Source: DATKYQ01 sp964640665
GTDB lineage: Bacteria > Myxococcota > B64-G9
Assembly: GCA_964640665.1 (NCBI GenBank)
Contig: CAZXHT010000001.1
Location: 151,603-215,602, forward strand
DNA length: 64,000 nucleotides
Direction of reading: 5' to 3'
This document shows positions 43,640 to 51,418 of this stretch, in pieces (the stretch's first letter is position 1; each line of letters opens with the position of its first letter). A program made the translations under genes and the position numbers. The notes under the pieces are model-generated. The model worked only from the letters and a program-made list of their open reading frames with translations. It did no database searches and was not told where the DNA came from.

Positions 43640-44443
43640 ATGCCTGAGCTACCCGAAGTAGAGACAATAGTCCGCAAGTTCAAACCCCTCTTGGTGGGAA
43701 AACGAATCAAGGGCTTTGCCTCTTATTGGCCGCGGCAGGTCAGCCCCTCGCTAGTCAAGCTTCGCCGGGCGATCACCGGCCGCACCATCACGGGTCTGAA
43801 GCGGCGCGCGAAGCAAATCGTCATTGTGCTGGATGACGAAAGCGCCGTCTTGATCCACCTGAAGATGAGCGGCCGATTCGAGTGGTCGGCCGCTTGCAAG
43901 ACACCGCCGGGTCACGTCAGGGCTTGCTTCCGGTTTTCCGGCAAGCATGCCTTGCTTTTTTGCGACACGCGAAAGTTCGGCACCATCCGGCACGTCAGGG
44001 ATCCCGAAAAGGCTCTGTCGCGTCTGGGCCCGGAACCCCTGGCTGCAGAATTTAGCGCGAAAGGCCTGGCCGGATTGTTGAGCGGACGTAAACGTATATT
44101 GAAACCCCTGCTGATGGACCAGACCGTGCTCGCCGGAATGGGCAACATCTACACAGACGAGTCTCTCTTCCGCGCCCGGCTGCACCCCTTGCGCCGGGCC
44201 GACGATCTTACTTGGGAAGAGATCAAACGCCTGCATCGTTCGATCCGCCAGGTGCTTCGTGAGGGCATCAAGCGCTCAGGAACAACCTTCGACTGGGTCT
44301 ACCCGGGCGGCAAAATGCAGAACCACCTGCGGGTATATGGCCGCAAGGGCCAGCCTTGTCTGAATTGCGGCCGTCCGATCCAGATGATCCGGGTAGCGCA
44401 ACGCTCGACGCACTTTTGCCCGGCCTGCCAGAAGTCGAGATGA
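43640..44443 (+). CDS. mutM: Formamidopyrimidine-DNA glycosylase
   Basis: The product is 267 aa and excises oxidised purines such as 8-oxoguanine. The catalytic N-terminus MPELPEVETI (Pro after Met processing), LKMSGRF with the beta-loop Lys, the QTVLAGMGNIYTDESLF helix-two-turn-helix and the C-terminal zinc finger CLNCG...CPACQ are all intact. It begins 3 bp after cydB and so belongs to the sigma-54 driven oxygen-defence transcript, repairing the oxidative DNA damage that the other genes limit. Confidence 0.96.
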   Translation: MPELPEVETIVRKFKPLLVGKRIKGFASYWPRQVSPSLVKLRRAITGRTITGLKRRAKQIVIVLDDESAVLIHLKMSGRFEWSAACKTPPGHVRACFRFSGKHALLFCDTRKFGTIRHVRDPEKALSRLGPEPLAAEFSAKGLAGLLSGRKRILKPLLMDQTVLAGMGNIYTDESLFRARLHPLRRADDLTWEEIKRLHRSIRQVLREGIKRSGTTFDWVYPGGKMQNHLRVYGRKGQPCLNCGRPIQMIRVAQRSTHFCPACQKSR

Positions 44444-44469
44444 GCAGGCTTACGGCCCGTGGAGGTTTT

Positions 44470-45102
44470 TCAGTGTAGCAACTCTTTAGCCTTCTTCTTG
44501 TCTGCATCGAATTCGAAATGATCGAGAATCTGGTAACTTTTGCCGGGGTTGGTCAGATTCTTGGCCGTGAGTTCGACTGCTTTGAGCTTTCCGGCGGAAA
44601 ATTCGAAGGTATCGATCAACTTGCCGACCTGCTCGACTGAGAAATGTTCGCTTTTGGCGGCCATTTCGAGTATCTGGATTTTTTCACCCTCGAACGAAGC
44701 CTTTTTCAGCGACTCGAGAAGCTGCGCGAAATCGCCGGAGGGCACAACCGCGTTCTGGGTAGGCGCGGGCGGCGACTCGCCCGTGCCTATCTTAATGATG
44801 TTCGTGTAGTTGGCCTTCGGCTCCAGCTTCTTGTGCCAGCGCTGTCCCGACGGCAAGGCGCAATCGAACGTGTAGAAAAAGCGCGCCTGTGCCTTGAACT
44901 TGAATGGCACCTCGAAATCCTTCTCGCCGAACCAACTGCTGTCGCTCTTCACGTGGCACTTGGCTCCTTCAGGGGAAACAACCTTGAAGATGGTGGTATA
45001 GCCCTTCATCTTGTGAGAAATCGAGAAGGGTACATCTGCCGCCAGCAAAGTCGCCGAAAATCCAGATGCCAGCAGAAAAATGATAAAGCCTCTCATTTTC
45101 AA
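44470..45102 (-). CDS. Secreted DUF4476 protein
   Basis: The product is 210 aa with a signal peptide (about 1-21, LLA-AD). A beta-rich middle part (about 25-105) has two Cys. The C-terminal about 90 residues (FAQLLESLKKASFEGEKIQIL...FSVEQVGKLIDTFEFSAGKLKAVEL) match DUF4476, a helical repeat of unknown function frequent in secreted proteins. AAGGAGG precedes ATG 45102. It is convergent with mutM. Confidence 0.82.
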   Translation of the reverse strand: MKMRGFIIFLLASGFSATLLAADVPFSISHKMKGYTTIFKVVSPEGAKCHVKSDSSWFGEKDFEVPFKFKAQARFFYTFDCALPSGQRWHKKLEPKANYTNIIKIGTGESPPAPTQNAVVPSGDFAQLLESLKKASFEGEKIQILEMAAKSEHFSVEQVGKLIDTFEFSAGKLKAVELTAKNLTNPGKSYQILDHFEFDADKKKAKELLH

Positions 45103-45474
45103 GTCCTCCTTTTGGTTTTATAATGACGGTTTACACCCGGAGAAATTCATTATCAAGAGACACGCAATACACAGCAGCTTTGATCGGTGGTCACGCAGAC
45201 ATAGCCCCAACCGTACCCCAGAAGGTATTTTTCGAGTTTTCAGACGGTTGAGCGGGCCTCGAGATGGCAGGTGTGTCGCAACCAGCAACCGGCGGTCCCT
45301 CTACCCGTCGAACATGGGGCCTTTTCGTAAGCCACGACCCCACCTATGCTTGTCCCGGTATGCTTTAGGCCGGGAAGTCGTCATCCCGGCATAGTTCAGT
45401 CCGGGATGTCATGCCGGTATGTTTTAAGCCGGCACCCAGTCCTCGCACTTTTTGTTTCTATCGGTCTCGGTTGG
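45103..45474. other. Non-coding region with REP-like palindromes
   Basis: No gene is supported. The right part holds three palindromes (45353-45433); the left part has no recognisable element beyond the DUF4476 promoter side. Confidence 0.6.
45353..45433. repeat. Three REP-like palindromes, each with an 11-base loop
   Basis: Stems are CCCGG/CCGGG (45354-45358, 45370-45374), CATCCCGG/CCGGGATG (45382-45389, 45401-45408) and GCCGG/CCGGC (45413-45417, 45429-45433). All three have 11 bases between the arms, indicating copies of one extragenic palindrome family. Confidence 0.88.
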
Positions 45475-46134
45475 CTAGCCAACGCCTGCATTTCTTGGCC
45501 GCAATGAGCCTAGTTCCTGCACTTCAATGCCCACCACCGCATGGTGCATCCAGCGCATGATATCCTTCAAGGGTGTCCGACGCTTTTCCTCAGACCTCTG
45601 GGTCACACTGCGGAACAACGCCGGCATATTGAAGGCCATCCGCCGCAACAACATCACCACCAGTGTCCCTCTTGGTGCGTTCCGTATCCAAGGCCGGTCG
45701 TCTTCCTCGAACGCCATGTCCCAGGTCTCGATGGCCGTGCTTTTGCCGTCGATGGCCACCACGCCGAAGGGCAGCCCCTCGGGCCTCAGGGCCTTTCGTC
45801 TCTGTGCGGCCTTTACTTGCCGGTGAATGCATCGCCGCAGTTGTTCAGGATCTACGCGCACCAGCGTATCCCGCATGGTGGTGTCCGGCAGTCGCCGGTT
45901 CAAGCCCAGCATACGGCTCATCCCAAAACTCATCTCCGAACTCAATGACTCGGTCTGGGCAAGGCTTCTACACCGGCAGGCCAGTCCTACCACGCAGGTC
46001 CTCAACAGGACATCCAGTGCCCAACGCTTGCCTCGCGCCTTGCGTGGATCTCGAACTCTTTACAGCTTCAAATCAGGGAGCCGAGCCTTGAGCACTCCCG
46101 CCATTCTTCGCTTCAATCGCCTCTGTTCCGACAT
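45475..46134 (-). pseudogene. Decayed DDE transposase (internal deletion and stop)
   Basis: Reading from ATG 46134, 24 codons (MSEQRRLKRRMAGVLKARLP...) end at an in-frame TAA. The same frame then continues with RVRDPRKARGKRWALDVLL, a typical start of ISAs1/IS4-like transposases. AIDGKSTAIETWDM is followed almost at once by a C-terminal-looking VVMLLRRMAFNMPALFRSVTQRSEE. The DDE core between them is missing, so the gene is internally deleted and interrupted. Terminal inverted repeats were not found. Confidence 0.78.
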
Positions 46135-46285
46135 GACTCCTCCGTTTTCGCTTGCAGCCCGCATGACGGTGGTTCATCCTGGCACGCGGGCTTGGTTCTT
46201 TGGGAAGGGGCCCTGAATCCTCTTCAGTGTTTTGTTTTCAATCCGAGAAAATCGGATGTCTGCCCAAAGGCCAAGCTTTTTGCTC

Positions 46286-46585
46286 ATGGCAAGTCCCGAC
46301 CACAAGCGGATGTGCGTATACATCCTGGCGAGCAAAAGAAACGGCACCCTGTACACCGGGGTAACCTCAGACCTGCGCAAACGGGTGTGGGAACATCAGA
46401 ACCATCAGGCAGATGGTTTTACCAAGAAGTACAATGTCAATCGCCTGGTGTATTACGAGGTGCACGATAACCCGACTACGGCCATCAAGCGGGAGAAAAG
46501 CATCAAGAGATGGCACAGGGACTGGAATCTCAAGTTGATCGAAAAGGAGAATCCCAACTGGGATGACCTCTATCCCAGTCTGTGA
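46286..46585 (+). CDS. Single-domain GIY-YIG nuclease
   Basis: The product is 99 aa from ATG 46286; ATG 46310 is also possible, and no strong ribosome-binding site decides. The domain has VYILASKRNGTLYTGVTSDLRKRVWEHQ (Tyr pair and Arg), FTKKYNVNRLVYYE and the catalytic Glu in AIKREKSIKRWHRDWKL-type helix. It ends with NPNWDDLYPSL, common in these stand-alone URI/GIY-YIG proteins of unknown role. A REP-like palindrome starts 23 bp after the stop and three more lie upstream, an arrangement often seen with this type of gene. Confidence 0.85.
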   Translation: MASPDHKRMCVYILASKRNGTLYTGVTSDLRKRVWEHQNHQADGFTKKYNVNRLVYYEVHDNPTTAIKREKSIKRWHRDWNLKLIEKENPNWDDLYPSL

Positions 46586-46607
46586 TCATCTCAGGTACTC
46601 CGACTAG

Positions 46608-46633
46608 ATCCCGGCTTAAAAAATTACCGGGAT
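46608..46633. repeat. REP-like palindrome downstream of the GIY-YIG gene
   Basis: ATCCCGG (46608-46614) pairs with CCGGGAT (46627-46633) around a 12-base AT-rich loop. It matches the family at 45353-45433. Confidence 0.85.
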
Positions 46634-46831
46634 GACGAATTTATGAGTGTTTGCGAATTTATGCCCTCGCTGCCCACTTGTGACAAACCAGTGCTTGATC
46701 ACTGTCCACAACTGCCTCGGTGCAATCCAATTACTGACTACCGATTAAACCTGCAATACACAGCACGTCTATTGACCGCCGGCCGAATCTGCTTATCTTT
46801 GAAGGTATCTATTTGAAGAACGGGAGCAACC

Positions 46832-47365
46832 ATGGAAATCAAGCGCGCAGTTGGATTGTCGAGAATGAAGAAAGAGGTCGCATGCGGCCTGTATCGCACC
46901 ACCAGGCCGATCGACGAGAGGATACCGGCCGACACCATGGTCTATTTTCACAACCACGGCAACCCCGGGCCCGGTGTCTATCCGGTGGAACGCTGGAGCC
47001 ATAATAAGGCGATCTTCATGAAGGGAGGGGTCCTGATCCCCCAAGATGGCTACGAGCAAACCCTGAAGCCCCTGAAACCCGAGGCATTCTACCGGGTTCT
47101 CGATCCGTTTTACTGCTGCGAGAAGCACTGCCGCCTGTTCGAGAAGGACACGCTGGTCCAGCTAGGCTACAACGGCCATGGAGAAGCCATCTTGTTCGTA
47201 CCCGAGTGGAGCTTCGACGGCCTCCAGCTGCCCGAGAAGGGCACGCGCGTAGATGACGAGAAGCTGGATCTGATAGAGACCCTCAAGGTAGTGGCCAAGT
47301 TCGACGCCGAACCGGATCCCTTCGCGGATTTCCCCGATGAGGCGGATAACTCTCTGAAACACTAG
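46832..47365 (+). CDS. Conserved-looking protein of unknown function
   Basis: The product is 177 aa, with GGGAG about 6 bp before ATG 46832. No signal peptide or membrane helix. It has a beta-rich pattern with several aromatic and His residues (MVYFHNHGNPGPGVYPVERWSHN, FYCCEKHCRLF, EWSFDGLQLPEKG). The CCEKHC cluster could bind a metal. It resembles no family I can name. It stands alone between the GIY-YIG gene and a convergent exonuclease-like gene. Confidence 0.7.
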   Translation: MEIKRAVGLSRMKKEVACGLYRTTRPIDERIPADTMVYFHNHGNPGPGVYPVERWSHNKAIFMKGGVLIPQDGYEQTLKPLKPEAFYRVLDPFYCCEKHCRLFEKDTLVQLGYNGHGEAILFVPEWSFDGLQLPEKGTRVDDEKLDLIETLKVVAKFDAEPDPFADFPDEADNSLKH

Positions 47366-47410
47366 CACCCAATACAATATACGAGGAAGCGCTTCCGAAG
47401 TCGGTCGCTC

Positions 47411-48175
47411 TCAGCCCGAGACCTCGCCGACCTTCCTGCACAGCCGCTCGTACATTAACGGCGCAATGACCGCCAGGTTGGCCGTGTCCGCTTCGTTGTA
47501 CGCGACAAGCTTCTCGAGCGCCGCCTCGTCGCCGGCCCGGTCGTACCTGTGCCACAGCCTGACGGCTTCAAATCCGTCTACTTCGACGAGGTCTGCCGGG
47601 CGTTCGATGCCGAGTTCTTTTTCAACGAACTTGAGCCCACCGGTCAGGCCCAGCCTCCGCCCGGCGAAACATAGATCGAAGTGCGGGATATCCCAGGCCA
47701 GTTCTGGAAATGCGGCTCTCAGAAACGGCACATCGAAACCAGATCCGAAATAGCTGACCAGGAGTTTGCAGCCGTCCAGGGCTTCCCTGATGGATTGTGC
47801 CGAGAGGCCTTGCCCTCGAATGAGAGCCTGGAATTCGTTGCCGTCGTGGATGCCAACCACTGTCACGTCGTTGTATCCGGGGCTCAGGCCGGTGGTTTCG
47901 ATGTCCAGGTATCGCACACTATCGCCGAAAGTGTCGAAGAGATGCCAGTGTTCGGCACGAGGCAGGTTGCCGGCGAAGAAGGCCGTGTCCCGGTGGTCGA
48001 GGGCTGCGTTCCACTCGTCGACCCGGGGACGAAGGCGGTCGTATTTTTTCGGTGTCAGCGTTTCGACTGCGCCGGCGTCGAGAAACGTCTGCCAGTTGGG
48101 CACTCCCGCGTTCCAGATGGCGCGTTCCGTCTTCTGACCGATGCCTTTAAAGACAATGAAGCGACGGCGGATCAT
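47411..48175 (-). CDS. YprB-type ribonuclease H-like exonuclease
   Basis: The product is 254 aa from ATG 48175 (an upstream ATG at 48211 adds 12 residues). An N-terminal helix-hairpin-helix-like segment (FKGIGQKTERAIWNAG) is followed by an RNase H-like 3'-5' exonuclease fold with DEDD-type acids: YLDIETTGLSPGYNDVTVVGI, FGSGFDVPFL, FDLCFAGRRLGLTGGLKFVEKELG, and YNEADTANL. It belongs to the YprB/RNase_H_2 group. Nucleic-acid trimming is the expected activity; the substrate is unknown. Confidence 0.85.
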   Translation of the reverse strand: MIRRRFIVFKGIGQKTERAIWNAGVPNWQTFLDAGAVETLTPKKYDRLRPRVDEWNAALDHRDTAFFAGNLPRAEHWHLFDTFGDSVRYLDIETTGLSPGYNDVTVVGIHDGNEFQALIRGQGLSAQSIREALDGCKLLVSYFGSGFDVPFLRAAFPELAWDIPHFDLCFAGRRLGLTGGLKFVEKELGIERPADLVEVDGFEAVRLWHRYDRAGDEAALEKLVAYNEADTANLAVIAPLMYERLCRKVGEVSG

Positions 48176-48257
48176 GGGCAGAAATCTACCCGTGGAAAGA
48201 CCGGGCGTCAATGCAACGACTTCCAGAACCTCTGTGCCGAGGTGCCCGTGCAGAGGG

Positions 48258-49574
48258 TCAGCTCGGGTCCACCACCCGGCCGACGAAGAGGATCTGGCCG
48301 GTGGGGCGATCCTTGATCAGATAGATGAAGGGGCGATCGAGGGTGATATCCGGGCCTTGTGGGGGAATGCCGGTCTCGCCGACGATAACAGCGGTGGCAG
48401 CGGCCGCCTCGGTGCCGGCCTCGTTGACCTTGATGAAGGCCTGGTGCAGCACGTCCTGGATCATGAGATCCCGCCTGCCGTTCATGCCGGACAAGTCGGC
48501 GGCCGCGGTGAAGGCGACCCCCATGCCCAACTCCATCAGCAGCTCTTTCAGGCTGAAGGTCGCCCCGTCCAGCTCCCATCTGGGCATGGTCAGCTTCACC
48601 ACGCCCCACTGCATCGAGCCTTTAAGATCGGCAAGGAAAGCGGCGTCCAGCCGCTGCTCGAACTCGCCGAGCGTTCCCATGCCGGGCACCAGGATCAGCA
48701 TGGACAGATCTTCCCCGTCGTAGGGAATCTCCACGGCCTGGTAGCCCTCGCCCTCGGCGTAGGCGTACTCGAGTTCCTGGCGCATCATGGGCACGCTGAC
48801 GGTCCCGCCGGCCAATGTGTAAAACTCCCCGTCTTTCGTATCCTTCTCCTCGAAGGGCGAGGCCCAGGCGGCGTTGAAGTAAATGGCGTTGATCAGCACC
48901 ATCCGGGTGTCCGCGTCGATCACACCGGGCGGTATCAGGTCTTCGATGCGGTTCTCGGTCACCTCCTCGACCCAGACGTTGATTTTCTCCGCTGCCCCGT
49001 CAGGATCGGCCGAAAAATCCATCAGCCAAAGCCCCGCGCCGTAGTGCAGGGCCAGCACGTCCAGGAACCCGTCCAGGAAGGTGTAGCCCACCTGGCCCCA
49101 GATGGCGTTGACCACGTTGAGCCGGAAGCCCTCGCCGTCCGCGCCCTCGGCGCCCTCGCCGCGGGAACCCAATTCCAGGTCGATATGGTTGAACACCGGG
49201 TGCAGCCGGGTCTGCTCCAGCTCGAAGTGCAGCGCGCCGGCCATGGAACTCTCGGTGTCGGTTCGCGCGCCGGCCCAGGTCATGGCCAGGGCCACCTCGA
49301 TGCTGTGCGGGGAGAAGAACAGGTTGTCGTCGCTGCCGGCCCGGAGTTGGTGGTAGAGGTCCAGGGCGAAGGCGGTGTTGCCCGCCACCTGGGCGGCCAC
49401 ATCGGCCGGATCTACTTGCGGAGCGTTGATGCGTTGTTTGTCTGAACGAAGCTCCGTCCCGGGCGGATTCGGGTCGGTCCCGTCTTTGCTTTGTCCGCAG
49501 GCGGGAATCACGAGCATGAAAGCAAAAGCAGCCACAATGGCGACAACCACTAATGAACGATACCTGAACATCAT
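48258..49574 (-). CDS. Serpin (serine protease inhibitor) lipoprotein
   Basis: The product is 438 aa from ATG 49574, 6 bp after AAGGAGG. A signal peptide ends at lipobox IPAC (about Cys26), so the inhibitor is membrane-anchored. The serpin fold is complete: NLFFSPHSIEVALAMTWAGA, VLINAIYFNAAW, LSMLILVP, and the C-terminal DRPFIYLIKDRPTGQILFVGRV. The hinge VNEAGTEAAAATA is Ala-rich as in inhibitory serpins. Counting from it puts P1 near Thr in VGETGIPP, tentatively. Bacterial serpins are uncommon; this one could protect the cell from host, prey or own proteases. Confidence 0.94.
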   Translation of the reverse strand: MMFRYRSLVVVAIVAAFAFMLVIPACGQSKDGTDPNPPGTELRSDKQRINAPQVDPADVAAQVAGNTAFALDLYHQLRAGSDDNLFFSPHSIEVALAMTWAGARTDTESSMAGALHFELEQTRLHPVFNHIDLELGSRGEGAEGADGEGFRLNVVNAIWGQVGYTFLDGFLDVLALHYGAGLWLMDFSADPDGAAEKINVWVEEVTENRIEDLIPPGVIDADTRMVLINAIYFNAAWASPFEEKDTKDGEFYTLAGGTVSVPMMRQELEYAYAEGEGYQAVEIPYDGEDLSMLILVPGMGTLGEFEQRLDAAFLADLKGSMQWGVVKLTMPRWELDGATFSLKELLMELGMGVAFTAAADLSGMNGRRDLMIQDVLHQAFIKVNEAGTEAAAATAVIVGETGIPPQGPDITLDRPFIYLIKDRPTGQILFVGRVVDPS

Positions 49575-49820
49575 AAACAACCTCCTTGAAATAGACCTGT
49601 CGACACGACACCCCCACGGAACAGCAAGAAACATACCAACCGCGTCCTCCAGCAAACATGTTAGCAGAACAAGAGGTTACAGGAAAGCAGGCCGGCACGG
49701 CGCCGACGATCTACCAATATTTCGAGGGACCATCCTCAGATTTTCGACAGCCGGCAGGAAAGTTGAGAACTCTCGTGGTATATTCCTTGCTGTCTCTGAT
49801 TCGGAAAGTGGAGGGATGCG

Positions 49821-50834
49821 ATGAAGGATTCAAGATGTCTGTTCGTGGAAGTGGAACCGTGGGAGGCAGACCGTATAAGGGACAAGTTCAAACACTGCGG
49901 TGTTCTGGAAACTTCGGTGGAAACCCTGCAGGATACCGAGTTGAGGGACCCGGAAGGAATCACGATCCTTTCCCCGTTCATCCACAGCCTCGTGGAACGC
50001 CAGGCGCTTGAGCGCCTGCCCAACCTGAAGCTGGTCGCTACTCGCTCTACCGGACTGGATCATATCGACCTGGAAGCCTGTCAAGAAAAGGGGGTCACCG
50101 TCTGTAACGTTCCTACCTACGGAGCCAACACGGTTGCGGAGCACACTTTTGGATTGATTCTCTCCTTGACACGCAGGGTTCACAAGGCCTACGAGCAAAC
50201 CATACGCGGTAAATTCAGCATCGAAGGCCTTCGTGGAATCGATCTGCGGGCTCGCACCATTGGGGTGCTGGGCACCGGCGCCATCGGGACCCATGTCATT
50301 CGTATCGCGCTCGGTTTTCAGATGAAGGTGCTGGCCTTCGATCTTCATCCCGTCCATCAGATGGCCGATGCAGTGGGATTCGAGTACGTGGACATGGACA
50401 GGCTGCTTCGCAAATCCGACATCGTGACGCTCCACGCGCCCCATACCAAAGAAACGCATCACCTCATCGATTCCGAGGCCATCGGAAAGATGAGGCAAAA
50501 TGCGATCCTTATCAATACCGCCCGCGGCGCGCTGGTAGACACCGAAGCCTTGGTCGTCGGCCTTCAGACCGGCAAGCTCGGCGGGGCCGGGCTGGATGTG
50601 CTGGAAGACGAGCAGGTCATCATGGAAGAAGGAGAGATGCTTTCCCGCCGTTACGACGAGAAGGCCATGCAAACGCTGGTGGAGAACACAATACTCCTGC
50701 GTATGGACAACGTAATCATCACGCCGCACATCGGCTTCAACAGCGAGGAGGCCCTCGACAAGATACTCGACACCACCATGAGCAACATCCGGGCATTCCA
50801 AGACGGTCTCCCACAGAATGTCGTAAGGGCGTAG
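49821..50834 (+). CDS. D-2-hydroxyacid dehydrogenase (NAD-dependent)
   Basis: The product is 337 aa. Substrate and NAD domains are typical: VATRSTGLDHIDLEAC, NVPTYGANTVAEHTFGLIL, the dinucleotide loop GVLGTGAIGTHVI, HAPHTKETHHLI, INTARGALVDTEAL (catalytic Arg), Glu in LDVLEDEQ and the catalytic His in ITPHIGFN. The ISTARG and the DVLEDE region resemble D-lactate dehydrogenases. It reduces a 2-oxoacid such as pyruvate. GGAGG precedes ATG 49821. It is divergent from the serpin gene. Confidence 0.93.
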   Translation: MKDSRCLFVEVEPWEADRIRDKFKHCGVLETSVETLQDTELRDPEGITILSPFIHSLVERQALERLPNLKLVATRSTGLDHIDLEACQEKGVTVCNVPTYGANTVAEHTFGLILSLTRRVHKAYEQTIRGKFSIEGLRGIDLRARTIGVLGTGAIGTHVIRIALGFQMKVLAFDLHPVHQMADAVGFEYVDMDRLLRKSDIVTLHAPHTKETHHLIDSEAIGKMRQNAILINTARGALVDTEALVVGLQTGKLGGAGLDVLEDEQVIMEEGEMLSRRYDEKAMQTLVENTILLRMDNVIITPHIGFNSEEALDKILDTTMSNIRAFQDGLPQNVVRA

Positions 50835-50863
50835 CGAACGAGATCAATGATGGATATTCGCTG

Positions 50864-51279
50864 ATGCGCGCACGCAAATGGATCGCATTGGCCCTGGTCG
50901 CCGCGTTCGCTTGGTTCGCGCGCTCGGGATGGCGCGCCTGGTCGATCCCGCCTTTCCCAAGAACCTCGCGGCGGCCCACGACGCCCTGATCGCCGCCTAC
51001 GAGCGGCGCCTGCTGGCATCCGCCACGGGCGGGCCGATAGGAAACGCGCTGCTGCTGGCGTTGCTCACCTCCGGCCCGGAGCTTGCGCCATGACGTTCGC
51101 CCGCGCTGTCTGGAAACGCACCCGGCGGCGACATCGATCTGGCGACCGCGCTGGCCTGCGCCGGCGTCCTGGCGCTCCGTCTGGCCGTCCTGTTCGTCAT
51201 CGTCCCGCTGATCATCTATCGTGTCCTGGACGAGGGCTTGGCCCGGATACCGGTACGGAAACCGCCGGGCCCGGAGTGA
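50864..51279 (+). pseudogene. Frame-disrupted small membrane-protein gene(s)
   Basis: ATG 50864 begins a hydrophobic start (MRARKWIALALVAAFA) that runs out of frame. Another frame then carries RALGMARLVDPAFPKNLAAAHDALIAAYERRL to a stop at 51091. A third carries a hydrophobic segment (LALRLAVLFVIVPLIIYRVLDEG) to a stop at 51279. The composition turns GC-rich here. I read this as decayed coding sequence; sequencing errors are an alternative. Confidence 0.4.
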
Positions 51280-51418
51280 CGAGCACCGGGCCCCAACTGT
51301 TTTTATGGCATCTTGACGCGAACCGGGCGATCCTTGTTAGAATAATGCGGCGCTAGCCTGGTCAGGACAGGCTGAGGGTGTGTCCATTGGGCCACGCCGC
51401 GCAGGTGCGAGGGAGCCG

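Noticed and set aside
45080..45394. Plus-strand frame of 104 codons
   Set aside because: It crosses the REP-like palindromes and has no homology or ribosome-binding site.
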